From: Botryococcus braunii
Lineage: Eukaryota > Chlorophyta > Trebouxiophyceae
DNA: 64,000 nt
Direction of reading: 5' to 3'
NCBI GenBank assembly: GCA_002005505.1
Contig: KV908509.1
Coordinates: 41,001 to 105,000 of the forward strand
Made by a program: the position numbers and the translations under genes. Positions within the stretch are counted from its first letter, which is position 1. Each line of letters starts with the position of its first letter. Positions 9,903 through 21,295 of this stretch are shown here, piece after piece. The notes under the pieces were generated by a model, which was given only the letters and a program-made list of their open reading frames with translations, was not told where the DNA came from and searched no databases.

Positions 9903-10289
9903 ATAGCCAAGCATGCAAAAGGTGAGAAGCTTCCTCAATCCAATTCTGCCAACATTGATCCTAAAGCACCGAAAGGTGAAGAAGGGAATGATAAGGGTGG
10001 CAAGAAAGGAGACAAATGGAAGAACAAAGGCAAGGCTGCTGGTGCTGATGTTTTCAAAGAGGTTCCTGCTACTTCTTTCATGCTCCAGATAGATGATGGT
10101 TTAGATGAGGAGGAGGATGTAGATATTGGTGGTATGTCAGACAACCCTGCACTTACTAGGCCTAGTGCAATAGGAAGGTCTGCAGTACCAGTGCCACAAA
10201 AATCAGATAGAATCACGAGGTTGCGTTCTGCAGTAGAACCGTTTCAAGTTAATCAAATTACTGCAGTCAGGAAAACCGTGTATCAATCC
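9903..10289 (+). other. Unassigned ORF fragment (lysine-rich then acidic)
   Basis: An open frame of about 130 codons, lysine-rich (KGGKKGDKWKNKGKAAG) followed by an acidic stretch (IDDGLDEEEDVDIGG), between the F LTR and the truncated gag of C0. Composition resembles the region between Gag and protease of some gypsy elements, but no motif is diagnostic. The apparent ORF starting at 9660 runs through the F LTR and only its part after 9903 belongs here. It could be the insertion site of F or C0, possibly part of the M element seen after 46115. Confidence 0.3.
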
Positions 10290-10909
10290 AATATATGGCA
10301 GCCAATGAGGCAAAGGGATCTCTTCTTGCAGTACTGGAGGCCATGCCAGGCACCTTGCATGATGTAGCAGCATTACTACTGCTATATGAATCCGTGCCAG
10401 AAGAGTGGCAGGGTGAATTGTCTGAGATGCCTTCTGCATATGATGCTTATGAGTACATATGCAGGAAATTCATTGGTGGCTACAATTTTCAAGCAAACAT
10501 GGACTGGTTGCAAGAGATGAGTCAGGGCATGAGGCATGATGAAACCATTTCTCAGTATGTGAACCGTCTGCTCAACCTCAAGGCCTGCCTTCACAGAAAC
10601 AATCGTCACCTGATGGATGGTTTTGTAGCTACCCAAATCGTGCAGGGCCTCCCTGATGCAGCCAAGGAGCCTGGCAGCCTGTCCTCAGCCGTTGCACACC
10701 CACTCAACAAGCTCGCAGAACTCATGCGCACCACTCCTGCAGCCCTGGGCTTTGACGAGACAGCTCCCCGCCAGCCCAGAGTCCTGGCCATTGCCCCAGG
10801 TACCAGTGGAGCCAGCAACCCACCAGCCGCAAGTGCAGCCAACACACAGCAGACCACTGGACCCCCTGAGCCCAAGGGAGTATGCAATTACTGCAATAAA
10901 AAGGGACAC
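10290..10909 (+). pseudogene. gag: C0 gag, truncated at the 5' end, cut inside the zinc knuckle
   Basis: Copia Gag (UBN2-type) from ANEAKGSLLAV onward, matching C1 Gag from about 12455. MPGTLHDVAALLLLYESVPEEW and QEMSQGMRHDETISQYVNRLLNLK are typical. The CCHC zinc knuckle begins CNYCNKKGH and is split by C1 after 10909; its last part (YWRDC) is at about 18237-18252. Roughly 75 N-terminal residues are lost. Confidence 0.85.
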
Positions 10910-11637
10910 TGTTATAATAGTGAAAGAACAATTAGTGACTTTCCCTCAGAAGAGTAATAGTGGTCAGGCTTCTCTAAAGCAATCACTGTGAACAATCTCA
11001 GAGGTTGAGTAATGGATGGCAGAACTCTAGAGTTCTGCCATAATTGATCTAGACTGATTCCACTTAGGAGAAAGAGAGTAATGCAATTTGACACGTTTTT
11101 GCTAGAAAGGATATAAGCAGCCGGCATGAAGGGCTCGGCACTTGTTTGGGACTGAAAGAGCACTACGGGTGCTTATCTCTGATCAGTTGCCTCAAGTGTC
11201 AACACATAGTCGGGCTCTGCTTGCTCTCCTACACACAGCAAGAGACCCGACCGAGCTTAACACCCTTCGTGCCGGGACATACAGGTAAAGTGCTGCATCT
11301 TAGTGTGATTTGTATGAACAATTGATTAGGAAGAGGTCTAGATAAGAGTATTAGAATGTTGCTAATGCTTGGCTCATCGAACAATGGTAATGCGGACTAT
11401 CTGTCGATGCGTAGAAGAGGTAGTTTGAATTCCTTGGCGTTGAGAGAGAGCAAGAAGCAATGTAATGACTTGTTTGGGACTGAAAGAGCACTCCGGGTGC
11501 TTATCTCTGATCAGTTGCCTCAAGTGTCAACACATAGTCGGGCTCTGCTTGCTCTCCTACACACAGCAAGAGACCCGACCGAGCTTAACACCCTTCGTGC
11601 CGGGACATACAGGGAACATTACGCCCAGAATTGTACA
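10910..11637 (+). repeat. C1 5' LTR (728 bp) with duplicated unit
   Basis: Begins TGTTATAATAG and ends TTGTACA. A 146-bp unit lies at 11140-11285 and 11468-11613 (period 328), differing at one base. Unit 1 ends CATACAG|GTAAAG, a strong donor; unit 2 ends CATACAG|GGAAC after TTAACACCCTTCG, a plausible branch site and pyrimidine stretch. Each unit can fold into a long hairpin (GTCGGG and AGCAAGAG arms). Only 24 bases of U5 follow unit 2. Confidence 0.93.
11112..11140 (+). promoter_or_regulatory. C1 LTR TATA box and inferred transcription start
   Basis: TATAAG at 11112-11117, in GGATATAAGCAGC, is the best TATA box in the LTR. The duplicated unit begins 28 bases downstream (11140), the usual distance to a transcription start. 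Confidence 0.65.
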
Positions 11638-11652
11638 GGTTATGGGCCCACC
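11638..11652 (+). promoter_or_regulatory. C1 primer-binding site, initiator tRNA-Met anticodon arm
   Basis: GGTTATGGGCCCACC directly follows the LTR. GGTTATGGGCCCA is complementary to the anticodon stem-loop of eukaryotic initiator tRNA-Met, not its 3' end. Drosophila copia and yeast Ty5 are known to prime from a cleaved half of this tRNA at the same place. Confidence 0.82.
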
Positions 11653-11694
11653 AACTCTTGAGCTGGGCAACTGAAAGTATGTTCCGAGCCTACG

Positions 11695-12219
11695 ATGGGA
11701 CGAACGAAGCACAGCGGAAGGATGTCGACCGGCGGTAAAAGACCTTTTATTCCCCCACCTCCTTCACCACCTACATATGATAGCCTGAGGCGAGCTGGAG
11801 GAGATACGGGACCGAGAACACCAGAAGAACGAGCATTTCTAGTGAAGGATTTTGTCAGCCGCGCGTACGGACTGGGCAAAGTCGAACAGCCTCAGTGGTT
11901 CAGACGACGATTCTCTGTTTACCCAGCCTACAAAGTAACTGCGTGGGAGTGTTCATTCATCAACGCGGATCGAGGCTTCGTCACGCGAGCATTATTTGAG
12001 CGGCATCTACAACAGATCGGAGGACCCAGCAAACCCGAGTATTGGGAAGAAAGCGCAGCCTACACAGCAGTGGAGTGTGCTCTCGCCACTCTTGACGAGG
12101 ACTTCCTACTTTCCCTTCTGGGCAGCATAAAAGGATTCAGCCCAGAGGAGTGGTGCACGGACACAGATAACGGAGACGAAGACGGGGACTCGCAGCGTTC
12201 AGAACCTAACGCAGACTGA
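11695..12219 (+). CDS. C1 accessory ORF upstream of gag, 174 aa, contains PPTY
   Basis: An intact ORF that starts with ATG 43 bases after the primer site and ends 16 bases before the gag ATG. The N-terminus is basic and proline-rich with PPPPSPPTYDSL; PPTY fits the PPxY motif by which many retroviral Gag proteins recruit NEDD4-type ubiquitin ligases (the role here is inference). The middle is globular (FSVYPAYKVTAWECSFI, RALFERHLQQIGG) and the tail very acidic (EEWCTDTDNGDEDGD). No family is recognised. Copia elements usually lack an ORF here. B2 has none in its 30906-31342 leader; F has a different one. Confidence 0.7.
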   Translation: MGRTKHSGRMSTGGKRPFIPPPPSPPTYDSLRRAGGDTGPRTPEERAFLVKDFVSRAYGLGKVEQPQWFRRRFSVYPAYKVTAWECSFINADRGFVTRALFERHLQQIGGPSKPEYWEESAAYTAVECALATLDEDFLLSLLGSIKGFSPEEWCTDTDNGDEDGDSQRSEPNAD

Positions 12220-12235
12220 GTGACATTCGAGCAAC

Positions 12236-15200
12236 ATGGCGAGAAAGAGATCTAAATCAAGGGAGCCATCAGAGGAGGAGCCCACAACAGAGGAGGCGTC
12301 TACATCGTCTCCCACACGACAGCCGTGTACACCCAGCACATCAAAGGGCGAGGGAGATGTACTTCCCAAGGTCATAGCCACCCAAGTCAAGGTGCATATT
12401 AAGCTGGATCGTCATGGCACAAATTTTGTGGTATGGGACAATGCCTTTACTGCGGCCAATAGTGCTAAGGGTTCTTTTCCTGCCATTCAGTCAGCCATGC
12501 CTGGAACTATCCATAATGCGGCTGCAATGCTTCTGCTGTATGAGTCAGTTCCAGAGGAATGGTTAGGAGAAGTGTCAAGTAAGCCGTCAGCATATGATGC
12601 ATATCTGTTCATTTGCAAGAAATTTGTTGGTGGTTACAACACTCAAGCCAATGCAGACTGGCTGAAGGAAATGTCAAGAGGGATGAGACGTGGAGAAACG
12701 ATCTCTCAGTATGTGTCTAGAATGATAAATCTCAAAAGCTGCTTGAAACGCAATGGACATGACATCTTAGATGGTCATGTGGCCACTCAGATAGTGCAGG
12801 GACTGCCAGCAGCAGCTAATCCTCCCGGGCTGTTACTCACTGCAGTAGCTTACCCCCTGGATGAACTGGCAGCTCTCATTTCCACCACTGCAGAGGCTTC
12901 TGGCTACAACGATGATGGAGAACAGCCTGCCATGGTGATGAAAGCAATGCCTGCTCAACTAGAGACTGCTCCAGCCCCTTCCACTAGTGGGGCCAATCCC
13001 TCCAAACAGCCAGCAGACACAGAATCAAGGGGAGAAGTGAGAGGCACGTGCAACTACTGCCACAGGAAAGGCCATTTTTGGAGAGACTGCCGCAAACGTC
13101 AAAGGGATGCAGAGACACAACGCAATGTGGTGGCAGCTGTACAACAACTTACTGCCATGTGGCCCCAAGGACAGTTTCCTGGTGCACCCCAGCCACCTCC
13201 AAGCGTGCAGCATGCATTCCCATGCACTGGAGCGTTCCCACTGCTGCACCCTCCTCCAGGCCCACCTTCTCCTCCCTCAGAAGGTATGCCATACGTGGTA
13301 TCTTATAATGTGCTGGATGGCAGTAAACACCAACAGTCCAAACAGTCGTGGCTTGTGGACAGTGGAGCGTCTGTACATCTTGTGAACAACCTTTCCCTGC
13401 TGCATGCCCCTACAGTACATGACCACCCTATTCCACTGCTGCTCGCTACATCTGATGCCACTGGGGGTATTGTTGCTACTGGGTCAGTGTGTCTCATGTC
13501 CTCTCAGCATATTCCAGTGTGGCTGCATCATGTCCAGTGTGTTCCCTCAGCCACCACCAATATTTTATCAGTATCTGCTGCTCTGCGCGATGGAATCCGG
13601 TTCAGTACAGATAGACTGGGAGCATTCACTGCTGTCTCAGGACCGAGTGGTTGGCAGATGCCTGTGAAACCAGAGAATGGGCTCTATTATATCCATAACT
13701 GCCTCCCAGTAGCACCAGTGAAGGTTCCTTATTCAGTAAAAGCTGCTCTGAAGAAGAAATGCTCCAGTGGTCAAAGCCATGACTGTGCCAAACGTTTCCT
13801 GTGGCACAGCAGATTGGGACACCCAGGAGATCCATGGATGAAACGCCTGAGCAGTGAGCAACTGGTTACTGGCCTAGACACCTTAATGTCCCCTTGTGAA
13901 AAGTGTCCTAAGTACTGTGAAGCATGCATTGAGGGGAAGCATGCACGTCCCCCATTTGGTGAAAGCTCTAGACCTGCTGAGAAACCCCTTGACAGAATCC
14001 ACATCGACACTGTGGGCCCCATATCACCAGCAGCCATTACTGGGGAACGCTTTTGGGTAATTGTAACTGATCAGGCATCTGGATGGAAGGCAGTGCTGCC
14101 AGTGAAGTCAAAAGATGTAATTGGAGCTGTTGTCAGAGACCTAATCTTGTATTGGCAAACTGAGAAGGAAACTACAGTGAAGTGCATCCGCTGTGACAGA
14201 GGCACAGAGTTCTTAAATGCCAAGTTCAAGGAATTTTGTGCATCCCAGGGCACTAAGCTGGAGACATCTGCCCCATATACCCCTCAGCAGAATGGAGTTG
14301 CTGAGAGAGCCAACAGAACCCTAAGGAGCGGACCAGAACCCTTCTAAACTTTGCTGCAGCAAGCCCTGTCATGTGGAAGGAAGCCCTGGAGACAGCCTGC
14401 ACCCTCCTAAATATGGGACCCAGCACAGGCAGGCCCCTATCTCCCTGTGAAATGTTCATGGGATATAAACCAGATGTATCCTTGCTGCGCACATGGGGAT
14501 GCCTTGCGTTTGTGCACGTTCCTGATCAGCAGAGGGGGGTTTTTGCACCAAAGGCTGTGGCTGGGATGTTCACTGGTTACTCTCCGGTGTCAAAGGCATA
14601 CCGTGTCTATATGGGAGGGGGGATCTGGAGAGAGAGCAGAGATGTCCAATTTGTAGAACACATTCGAGGAGCTACTCGGGTGGGAATGGCAGCTCTCCCT
14701 GACCAGCCCCAGCAGTTCTCATACCCTGAAGACCTACCAGGGCAAATGTACAGCAGCAACCCAATGAGGTCATTGCCACAATGCAGCACGCAGAATCAGA
14801 CTGTCAGCAGCCCATGCTCCAGCATTAGACCTGACAGCTCCTTCCCAGTACCCTCTGACCAGGCTGCAACTGAGCCTGATAGTCAGGGGAAGTCTTCCCA
14901 AGAGGAGGGCATCCCCAATGTGACTCCTGAATCAAGCACGGGAGAACAGCAGCCGGACTTGGATCAGTCCGGGGCTCTGGACGCAATTCAACGACTGGCG
15001 CGAGGAAGTTCGGACAGCGGGCAACACCAACGGATATTAGATCGAGCACAGCAGTCACTGCGTAACACTCTTCCGGCAATGACCATTCCGCCTCCGGATG
15101 GACTGTCGCGGGCTCAACGCTATGAGCAACGAACTGCGGCTCGAGATATCCTGCTGGCACAGGATAAGGGAGAGAGCTGTGAGCGAGAGGGGATGACTGA

Positions 15201-17487
15201 AGGTGACACATAGTCACAGGGACCAGGGGAAGTGCAGGAATTGGGTCAGGACACCGAGAGACCTGCTTCACTTGTAAGAGATGAGAGGGGGGCAGTCTCT
15301 GATCAGACTGCAGATGGTCCAAGTGAGCTGAGCTGTATGGGTGGGACCTGTTCAGTGCCTGAGAGAAATGTTAGAGATGGGAACTCAATCTGTGATGCCC
15401 TAGAACAATGTGGTGCCAGCCACGCAAGTGTGGGCCATGCATGGGAGTGTGCTGCTGGGCCTGCGCCCCAGCGCTCATGTCTAGCTGGGAGCAGACAGAG
15501 AGAGAGAGAGGCATGGGCACAGCATCAAGACAGACCAAGAGCTCATGCAATGCAGAGTGGTTCAAATGCCTGTGAGAGTCCAGACGGGACTGCAAACCGT
15601 CAGCCATGTGAGAGTGTGTCTGAGGAGGTGAATCGGAAGCCTGGACAGTGTGAGAATTCCCCCAATTACAAGAGCTTTCCGAGAGGTACCTGTGTTTGGG
15701 AGGATGATGTTAGAGTGTCTGACAGCAAGCTTGAGAGGGCAAGCTGTGAGTCTAAGAGAGAGAAAGAGCAGAGGGGGAGGTCTGGATCGTTGCCCACAGT
15801 CCCCACGTGCAGTGCAGCGACATTCAGCGAAAGAGTAGTGTGTGACAGTGAGGGTGAGAGTAAGCAAGATCAGGGGAAGCACACTGGGGTGAGATTTGGG
15901 AAGATTAGTGTGCCTTCCAGTCTAAAGGAGGCCAAGCAGTCCCCACAGTGGGAATATTGGAAGGCTGCTATGCAGGAAGAGCAAAATTCGTTAGATGCTC
16001 ATGAGGTGATGGAGTTTGTTCCAAGACCTCGTGGCCACAAAGTAATCCCAGTTCACTGGATTTTTTCAGTGAAAATGGATGCTCATGGTAATGTGCTGAG
16101 GTTCAAGGCCAGGCTGGTGGCTCAAGGGTGTAGGCAAATTCCAAGAGTGGATGTAATGGAGGTATTTGCTCCCACCAGCAGTTATGGGTCTAGGAGAGCT
16201 TTACTGTCAGTGGCTGCACAAGAGGGCCTTGAAATCCACCAGGTGGCTGTCAAGACTGCATTTCTAAATGGTGAGTTAGAGGAGGAGGTCTATGTCACAC
16301 AACCTCCTGGGTTTAAAAATGGGGATGGTAACACAGTGTGTCGCTTGAAGAAGGCACTGTATGGCCTGAAGCAAGCTCCAAGGGCATGGCATAAGACCCT
16401 TAATGAGAAGCTACATACCATGGGGTATGAGGTGTGCAAGAGTGATGCTGGTGTCTATGTGAAATGTTCTGTGGATGGAGGAAAATCCTTTGTGCTGATT
16501 TATGTTGATGATCTATTGATAGTTTCCAAGGGCATGAGTGAGATTGAGAGAGTGAAAGGGTTGCTTAAGAAGGAGTTCACCATTCATGATCTAGGAGAGG
16601 TGAAAGATTTCTTGGGCTGCCAAGTGATGAGAGATAGAGAGAAAGGGTTGATTTCATTGAGCTGCATCCCCAAGATTGATGCACTCGTTGAGAAATTTGG
16701 GCTGGATCTGGAGTCTGTGGGGCCTGACACCCCTATGACTAAGGATTTTGTGGCCACACAGCAACCTGTGTCTAAGGACAACAGTGCCAGCATTGGAGCT
16801 GGGAGTTCCTTGCCACCAGGACATAGATATTGTGAACTCGTTGGGTCACTGTTGTACATTGCCAACACCACTAGGCCTGATATTTCCCAGGCTGTGGGAG
16901 TGCTTTCCAGGTACAGGATTACTACCACTACTGCTCACTGGAATGAGACCGTCAGAGTGCTGAAATATCTGAGGGCTACCAGGGATCTTGTTTTAGTGCT
17001 TGGAGGGCAGGATACAGAGCTGGAGGGCTTTGTGGATGCAGATTATGGTGGTGATCAGGATCATCGCTTTTCCACCACTGGTTACATAATTCGTGTGTTC
17101 GGAGGAGCTGTAGTGTGGGGAAGCAAGAAGCAGTCTGCAGTTGCAACCTCCACTGTAGAGGCTGAGTTTATGGCGGCAAGTGCAGCTGTCAAAGAGGCCA
17201 ATTGGATGAAGGGATTCCTGGAAGAAATTGGTATTTCTCCATGGATTGTGAAGATTCACTGCGATAATCAGGGATGCATCAATCATCTCAGAAATCCAGT
17301 GTTCTCTAAGCATACCAAGCACATTGCAATCAGCTTTCATTTTGCGCGGGAAGCTATTGCATTGGGGCAAGTGGATGTGAAATACGTTCCTTCTGCTAGG
17401 AATGTGGCAGATATATTTACCAAACCTTTGACAAGGCAGGTATTCCAGGGCCATCGTGAGGCTCTAGGACTGCCCAAGTTTTTGTGA
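12236..17487 (+). pseudogene. gag-pol: C1 gag-pol polyprotein, three pol defects
   Basis: About 1750 codons in copia order. Gag core 12400-12950; zinc knuckle CNYCHRKGHFWRDC at about 13048-13090; protease WLVDSGAS at about 13349; GAG-pre-integrase LWHSRLGHPG at about 13798; integrase D,D,E in HIDTVGP, RCDRGTEF and PQQNGVAE (14000-14300). RT is at about 15950-16900 with YVDD near 16500; RNase H follows (VDADYGGD, about 17030) to the stop at 17485-17487. Defects: one base missing at about 14321-14325 relative to related copies; TAG at 15211-15213; and GCT (Ala, 16246-16248) where motif A QVDVKTAFLNG has the first catalytic Asp. The copy is therefore not autonomous. Confidence 0.92.
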
Positions 17488-17494
17488 GGAAAAG

Positions 17495-17505
17495 TCAAGG
17501 GGAAG
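17495..17505 (+). promoter_or_regulatory. C1 polypurine tract
   Basis: The AAGGGGAAG purine run directly precedes the 3' LTR start TGTTATAATAG at 17506. Confidence 0.85.
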
Positions 17506-18233
17506 TGTTATAATAGTGAAAGAACAATTAGTGACTTTCCCTCAGAAGAGTAATAGTGGTCAGGCTTCTCTAAAGCAATCACTGTGAACAATCTCAGAGG
17601 TTGAGTAATGGATGGCAGAACTCTAGAGTTCTGCCATAATTGATCTAGACTGATTCCACTTAGGAGAAAGAGAGTAATGCAATTTGACACGTTTTTGCTA
17701 GAAAGGATATAAGCAGCCGGCATGAAGGGCTCGGCACTTGTTTGGGACTGAAAGAGCACTCCGGGTGCTTATCTCTGATCAGTTGCCTCAAGTGTCAACA
17801 CATAGTCGGGCTCTGCTTGCTCTCCTACACACAGCAAGAGACCCGACCGAGCTTAACACCCTTCGTGCCGGGACATACAGGTAAAGTGCTGCATCTTAGT
17901 GTGATTTGTATGAACAATTGATTAGGAAGAGGTCTAGATAAGAGTATTAGAATGTTGCTAATGCTTGGCTCATCGAACAATGGTAATGCGGACTATCTGT
18001 CGATGCGTAGAAGAGGTAGTTTGAATTCCTTGGCGTTGAGAGAGAGCAAGAAGCAATGTAATGACTTGTTTGGGACTGAAAGAGCACTCCGGGTGCTTAT
18101 CTCTGATCAGTTGCCTCAAGTGTCAACACATAGTCGGGCTCTGCTTGCTCTCCTACACACAGCAAGAAACCCGACCGAGCTTAACACCCTTCGTGCCGGG
18201 ACATACAGGGAACATTACGCCCAGAATTGTACA
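17506..18233 (+). repeat. C1 3' LTR (728 bp)
   Basis: Identical to 10910-11637 except for two bases, one in each duplicated unit. Units are at about 17736-17881 and 18064-18209. It ends TTGTACA followed by the TSD GACAC. Confidence 0.95.
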
Positions 18234-20575
18234 GACACTACTGGAGGGATTGCAAAAAAAGGCGCAGGGACGAGGAGACACAGAGGAACGTGGTGGCAGC
18301 AGTCCAACAGCTGCAAGGCATGTGGCCCCAGGGCCAGCCTCCAGTGGGAGGCCCCCATCCGCCAGTGGCCCAGCTGGCACACCACGGTGCTGAAGCCTTC
18401 CCTGCATGGTTTCAACCTCTTGCTCCTCCCTCACCTCCTCCAGAAGGGAACTAAGCTGGAGACCTCTGCTCCCTACACTCCACAGCAGAACGGGGTGGCA
18501 GAACGAGCCAACCGCACCCTGAAGGAAAGAACCCGGACCATCCTGGCTTTTGCAGCTGCCAGCCCCACCCTCTGGAAAGAAGCACTGGAGACAGCTTGCA
18601 CATGGGCCCCAGTACAGGCAAAGACCTTACCCCTCTCGAATTATTCTGGGGGTACAAGCCTGATGTCTCACTTTTGCGCACGTGGGGCTGCTTTGCACTG
18701 TGCATATTCCAGATGTGCAGAGGCCAGTCTTTGCACCTAAGACTGTGCCTGGGATTTTCACCGGGTATTCCGCCTCCTCTAAAGCTTACCGCATCTACAT
18801 GGGAGGGGGTGTATGGAGGGAAAGCAGAGATGTCATATTCGTGGAGCACCTCAGAGGGGCCTCTCGTGTTGGTATAAGTGTGACTCCAGCCCAGTCTAAG
18901 GAGTTCCTGTACCCGAGTCCCCCTGAGAATAGCAATTCCCGACAGTTCCCTGAGACAGTTCCCATTTCCATTGAGAACGACAGTGAGGCAGAAACCCAGG
19001 ATTCAGACAGTGAGTCCCCACATTCCCACGTTGCTCACGAGAATGCTGACTCGGACAGTCCAGGACCCTCTGGGAAGGCTGAGCCCGAGCCTGACTCTCA
19101 GAGGAAGCCTGCTCCTGTGGAGATCCAAAGGACCATCGAAGCAGCTCAGGACCTGGCTCGCGGCACACACTCGGACCCCGGTCTGCAGCAACACATGATG
19201 CGAGCTCAGGAGATGCTCAGGCGAGCTGCCATGGCGAACTCTTGTCTGCAATCTGATGGGCTGAACAGAGCTTAGAGATATGAGCAACGTACCTTTGCGA
19301 GAGAACTCATGCTGTTACAGGAGGTGGGAGAGAGCAGAGGAGGAGTGGGGCTGACTGAAAGTGACACACTGTCACTGGGACCAGAGGAAGTGCAGGTAGA
19401 TGGGTGTCAGTCTAAGAGCCCTGACTTGAATGTAAGTGCTGTGAGGGGGCAGCTACAATTATGGCTGCAAATGGTCCCAGGGAGGTGAGTTGCATGGGTG
19501 GGTCCTGCCCAGTGAATGAGCAGCATGTAAGTGATGAGACATGTGAGGGAACGTCTGGCTCTTCCCACCAGTGGTGTGGACTGGTAAGGGAAAGTGGTGA
19601 CAGCCACAAACCTGAGAAGAGACACTCAACCCTCTCAGGAACAGCCAGAACTGCTTATGAGAGCACTACTGGGTCTGCATCTCAGTACTGGTGTGAGAGT
19701 CGAGAAGAGGAGGTGAATCCGTTGCACAGACATTGTGGGATATCACCAAATTACAAGTGGAGTCTAAGAGGTACCTGTGCATGGGAGAAGGATGTCAAGG
19801 ATGAGAGGTCACAACCTACTGTGACAAAATGTGGAAGTCAGGGACACACCAGTCACGAAAGTGAGGGGAAGCTCAGTGCTGATCAGAGCCTACCTCTTCC
19901 TGCCTGTGAGGGCCCTCTGGAGCCAGAGCTTCAGAGGGTACGTAAGTGTGTGGATGAGGAGGTGAACCGGAAGCTCAGACAATGTGAGAATCCTCCTGAT
20001 TATGGAAGCTTCCCGGGAGGTACCTGTGTTTGGGAGGATGATGTGAGTGTGCGAGGCAGTAAATTGAGCAGTGCAAAATGTGAGTCAAAAAGGGGGGGAA
20101 GAAAATTCTGATCCCACTGAGAGAAGTGCTAGCTGTAGTGCGGCGAGTGTCAGTGGAAGAGTAGTGGGTTCTGATGGTGCAGCCAACAAATCTCCAAAGG
20201 GTAAGGGAGATGAGGGGAAGCACACAGGTGTTAGATTTGGCAAAATCCATGTTCCTTCTAACCTAAGGGAAGCTCAGATGTCCCCTCAGTGGGAATATTG
20301 GAAGGCTGCTATGCAAGAAGAGCAGAGTTCCTAAGATACTCATGTAGTCATAAAACATGTTCCAAGACCTCATGGGCACAAGGTGATACCAATTCACTGG
20401 ATCTTCAGTGAAGATGGATGCACATGGTAATGTTGTGAGATTTAAGGCAAGACAGGTTGCACAAGGATGTAGACAAATCCCTGGGGTAGATGTCATGGAG
20501 GTGTTTGCTCCAACTAGCAGCTATGGAGCTAGAAGAGCCTTACTGGCTGTTGCTGCAAGGGAAGGTTTTGAGATT
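18234..20575 (+). pseudogene. gag-pol: C0 gag end, integrase end, linker and RT start
   Basis: Continues C0 after C1. The rest of the zinc knuckle and the proline-rich tail run to about 18448. The sequence then jumps into the end of the integrase core (GTKLETSAPYTPQQNGVAE), so about 1 kb with protease and most of integrase is deleted relative to C1 13284-14250. Frameshifts follow near 18597 and 18690, with stops at 19273-19275 (TAG) and 20332-20334 (TAA). The linker is long and charged. RT begins at about 20230 and is cut by B1 after GFEI at 20575. It is clearly older and more decayed than C1. Confidence 0.85.
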
Positions 20576-21275
20576 TGTAAAAGGTTCTGGGCAGTGGCGT
20601 ATCCTGTAAGCAAGCACACAGGTCGTAAGTTCGTGCCTCTCCGGCTACAGTCCTCGACGACTGTCTGCTCTTTAGACACATGCAACTGTATGAACAAGAC
20701 TGGCATCCTTATGTGCCCAGTATCTTTCTAAACCAGTTCCGTTACACGTTGATCTGTCAATGAGCATCTACACACGGATAAGCTCCCGACGGCTGAAAGC
20801 AAGTACCTTCCTATACTCAATCAAGACTCCTTCCCTTTGCTGTTTGGGAGACTTGATTGTACACTAAGTTGGTTCACTTACAAACAAGCAATCAGACATG
20901 AACACATTACCAATACACACCCTGCGTCACCGCACCTGTAAGCAAGCAGACATGTCGTAAGTTCGTGCCTCTCCAGCTACAGTCCTTGATGACTGTTTGC
21001 TCTTTAGACACATGCAACTGCATGAACAAGACTGGCATCCTTATGTGCCTCTTATCTTTCCAAACCAGTTGCTTGACTATGCGGTGATCGCAGCTTTAAT
21101 AGTCCTTTCACACTAACGCGTAATCTAGATCAGATTGTACCTTATGTTCGAAATCGTCCACAATCTAACGTGTCTTAAGGTACCTTATGTTCTCAATGGA
21201 CCCTTATCCTAATAGTGCACATCTGAAGATCATTTAAAGCACAAGGCATTCAATAATAATGTTCAGAACTCAACA
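20576..21275 (-). repeat. B1 3' LTR (700 bp), two repeat units
   Basis: Sense start TGTTGAGTTC (from 21275), end CCTTTTACA (20576). Repeat unit 1 is at 20935-21070 and unit 2 at 20602-20738 (one base longer), period about 332. The C0 frame runs by chance into this LTR, which makes a chimeric ORF at 20408-20731 that is not a gene. Confidence 0.92.
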
Positions 21276-21290
21276 CTTCCCCTTGCCTGC
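21276..21290 (-). promoter_or_regulatory. B1 polypurine tract
   Basis: Sense GCAGGCAAGGGGAAG directly upstream of the 3' LTR, identical to that of element A. Confidence 0.85.
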
Positions 21291-21295
21291 ATGCT

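Larger units (their letters stand above)
10910..18233 (+). mobile_element. C1, full-length copia element (7.3 kb), TSD GACAC
   Basis: LTRs of 728 bp (10910-11637 and 17506-18233) differ at two positions, so this is a young insertion. The TSD GACAC is at 10905-10909 and 18234-18238. The order is LTR, half-tRNA primer site, accessory ORF (11695-12219), gag-pol (12236-17487), polypurine tract, LTR. In spite of its youth pol has a frameshift, a nonsense codon and a substituted RT active-site aspartate. Confidence 0.95.

Noticed and set aside
9660..10367. 235-codon plus-strand ORF
   Set aside because: It crosses the inferred F LTR border and the C0 gag border; only the middle part may be real coding.
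11356..11661. ORF of about 100 codons in the C1 LTR (also at 17952)
   Set aside because: It lies in LTR spacer and repeat unit, has no protein features, and is present only because the LTR is duplicated.
20408..20731. 107-codon ORF joining RT to an unknown C-terminus
   Set aside because: The RT part is C0 and the rest is the B1 LTR read by chance; the junction is the AGATT target site.
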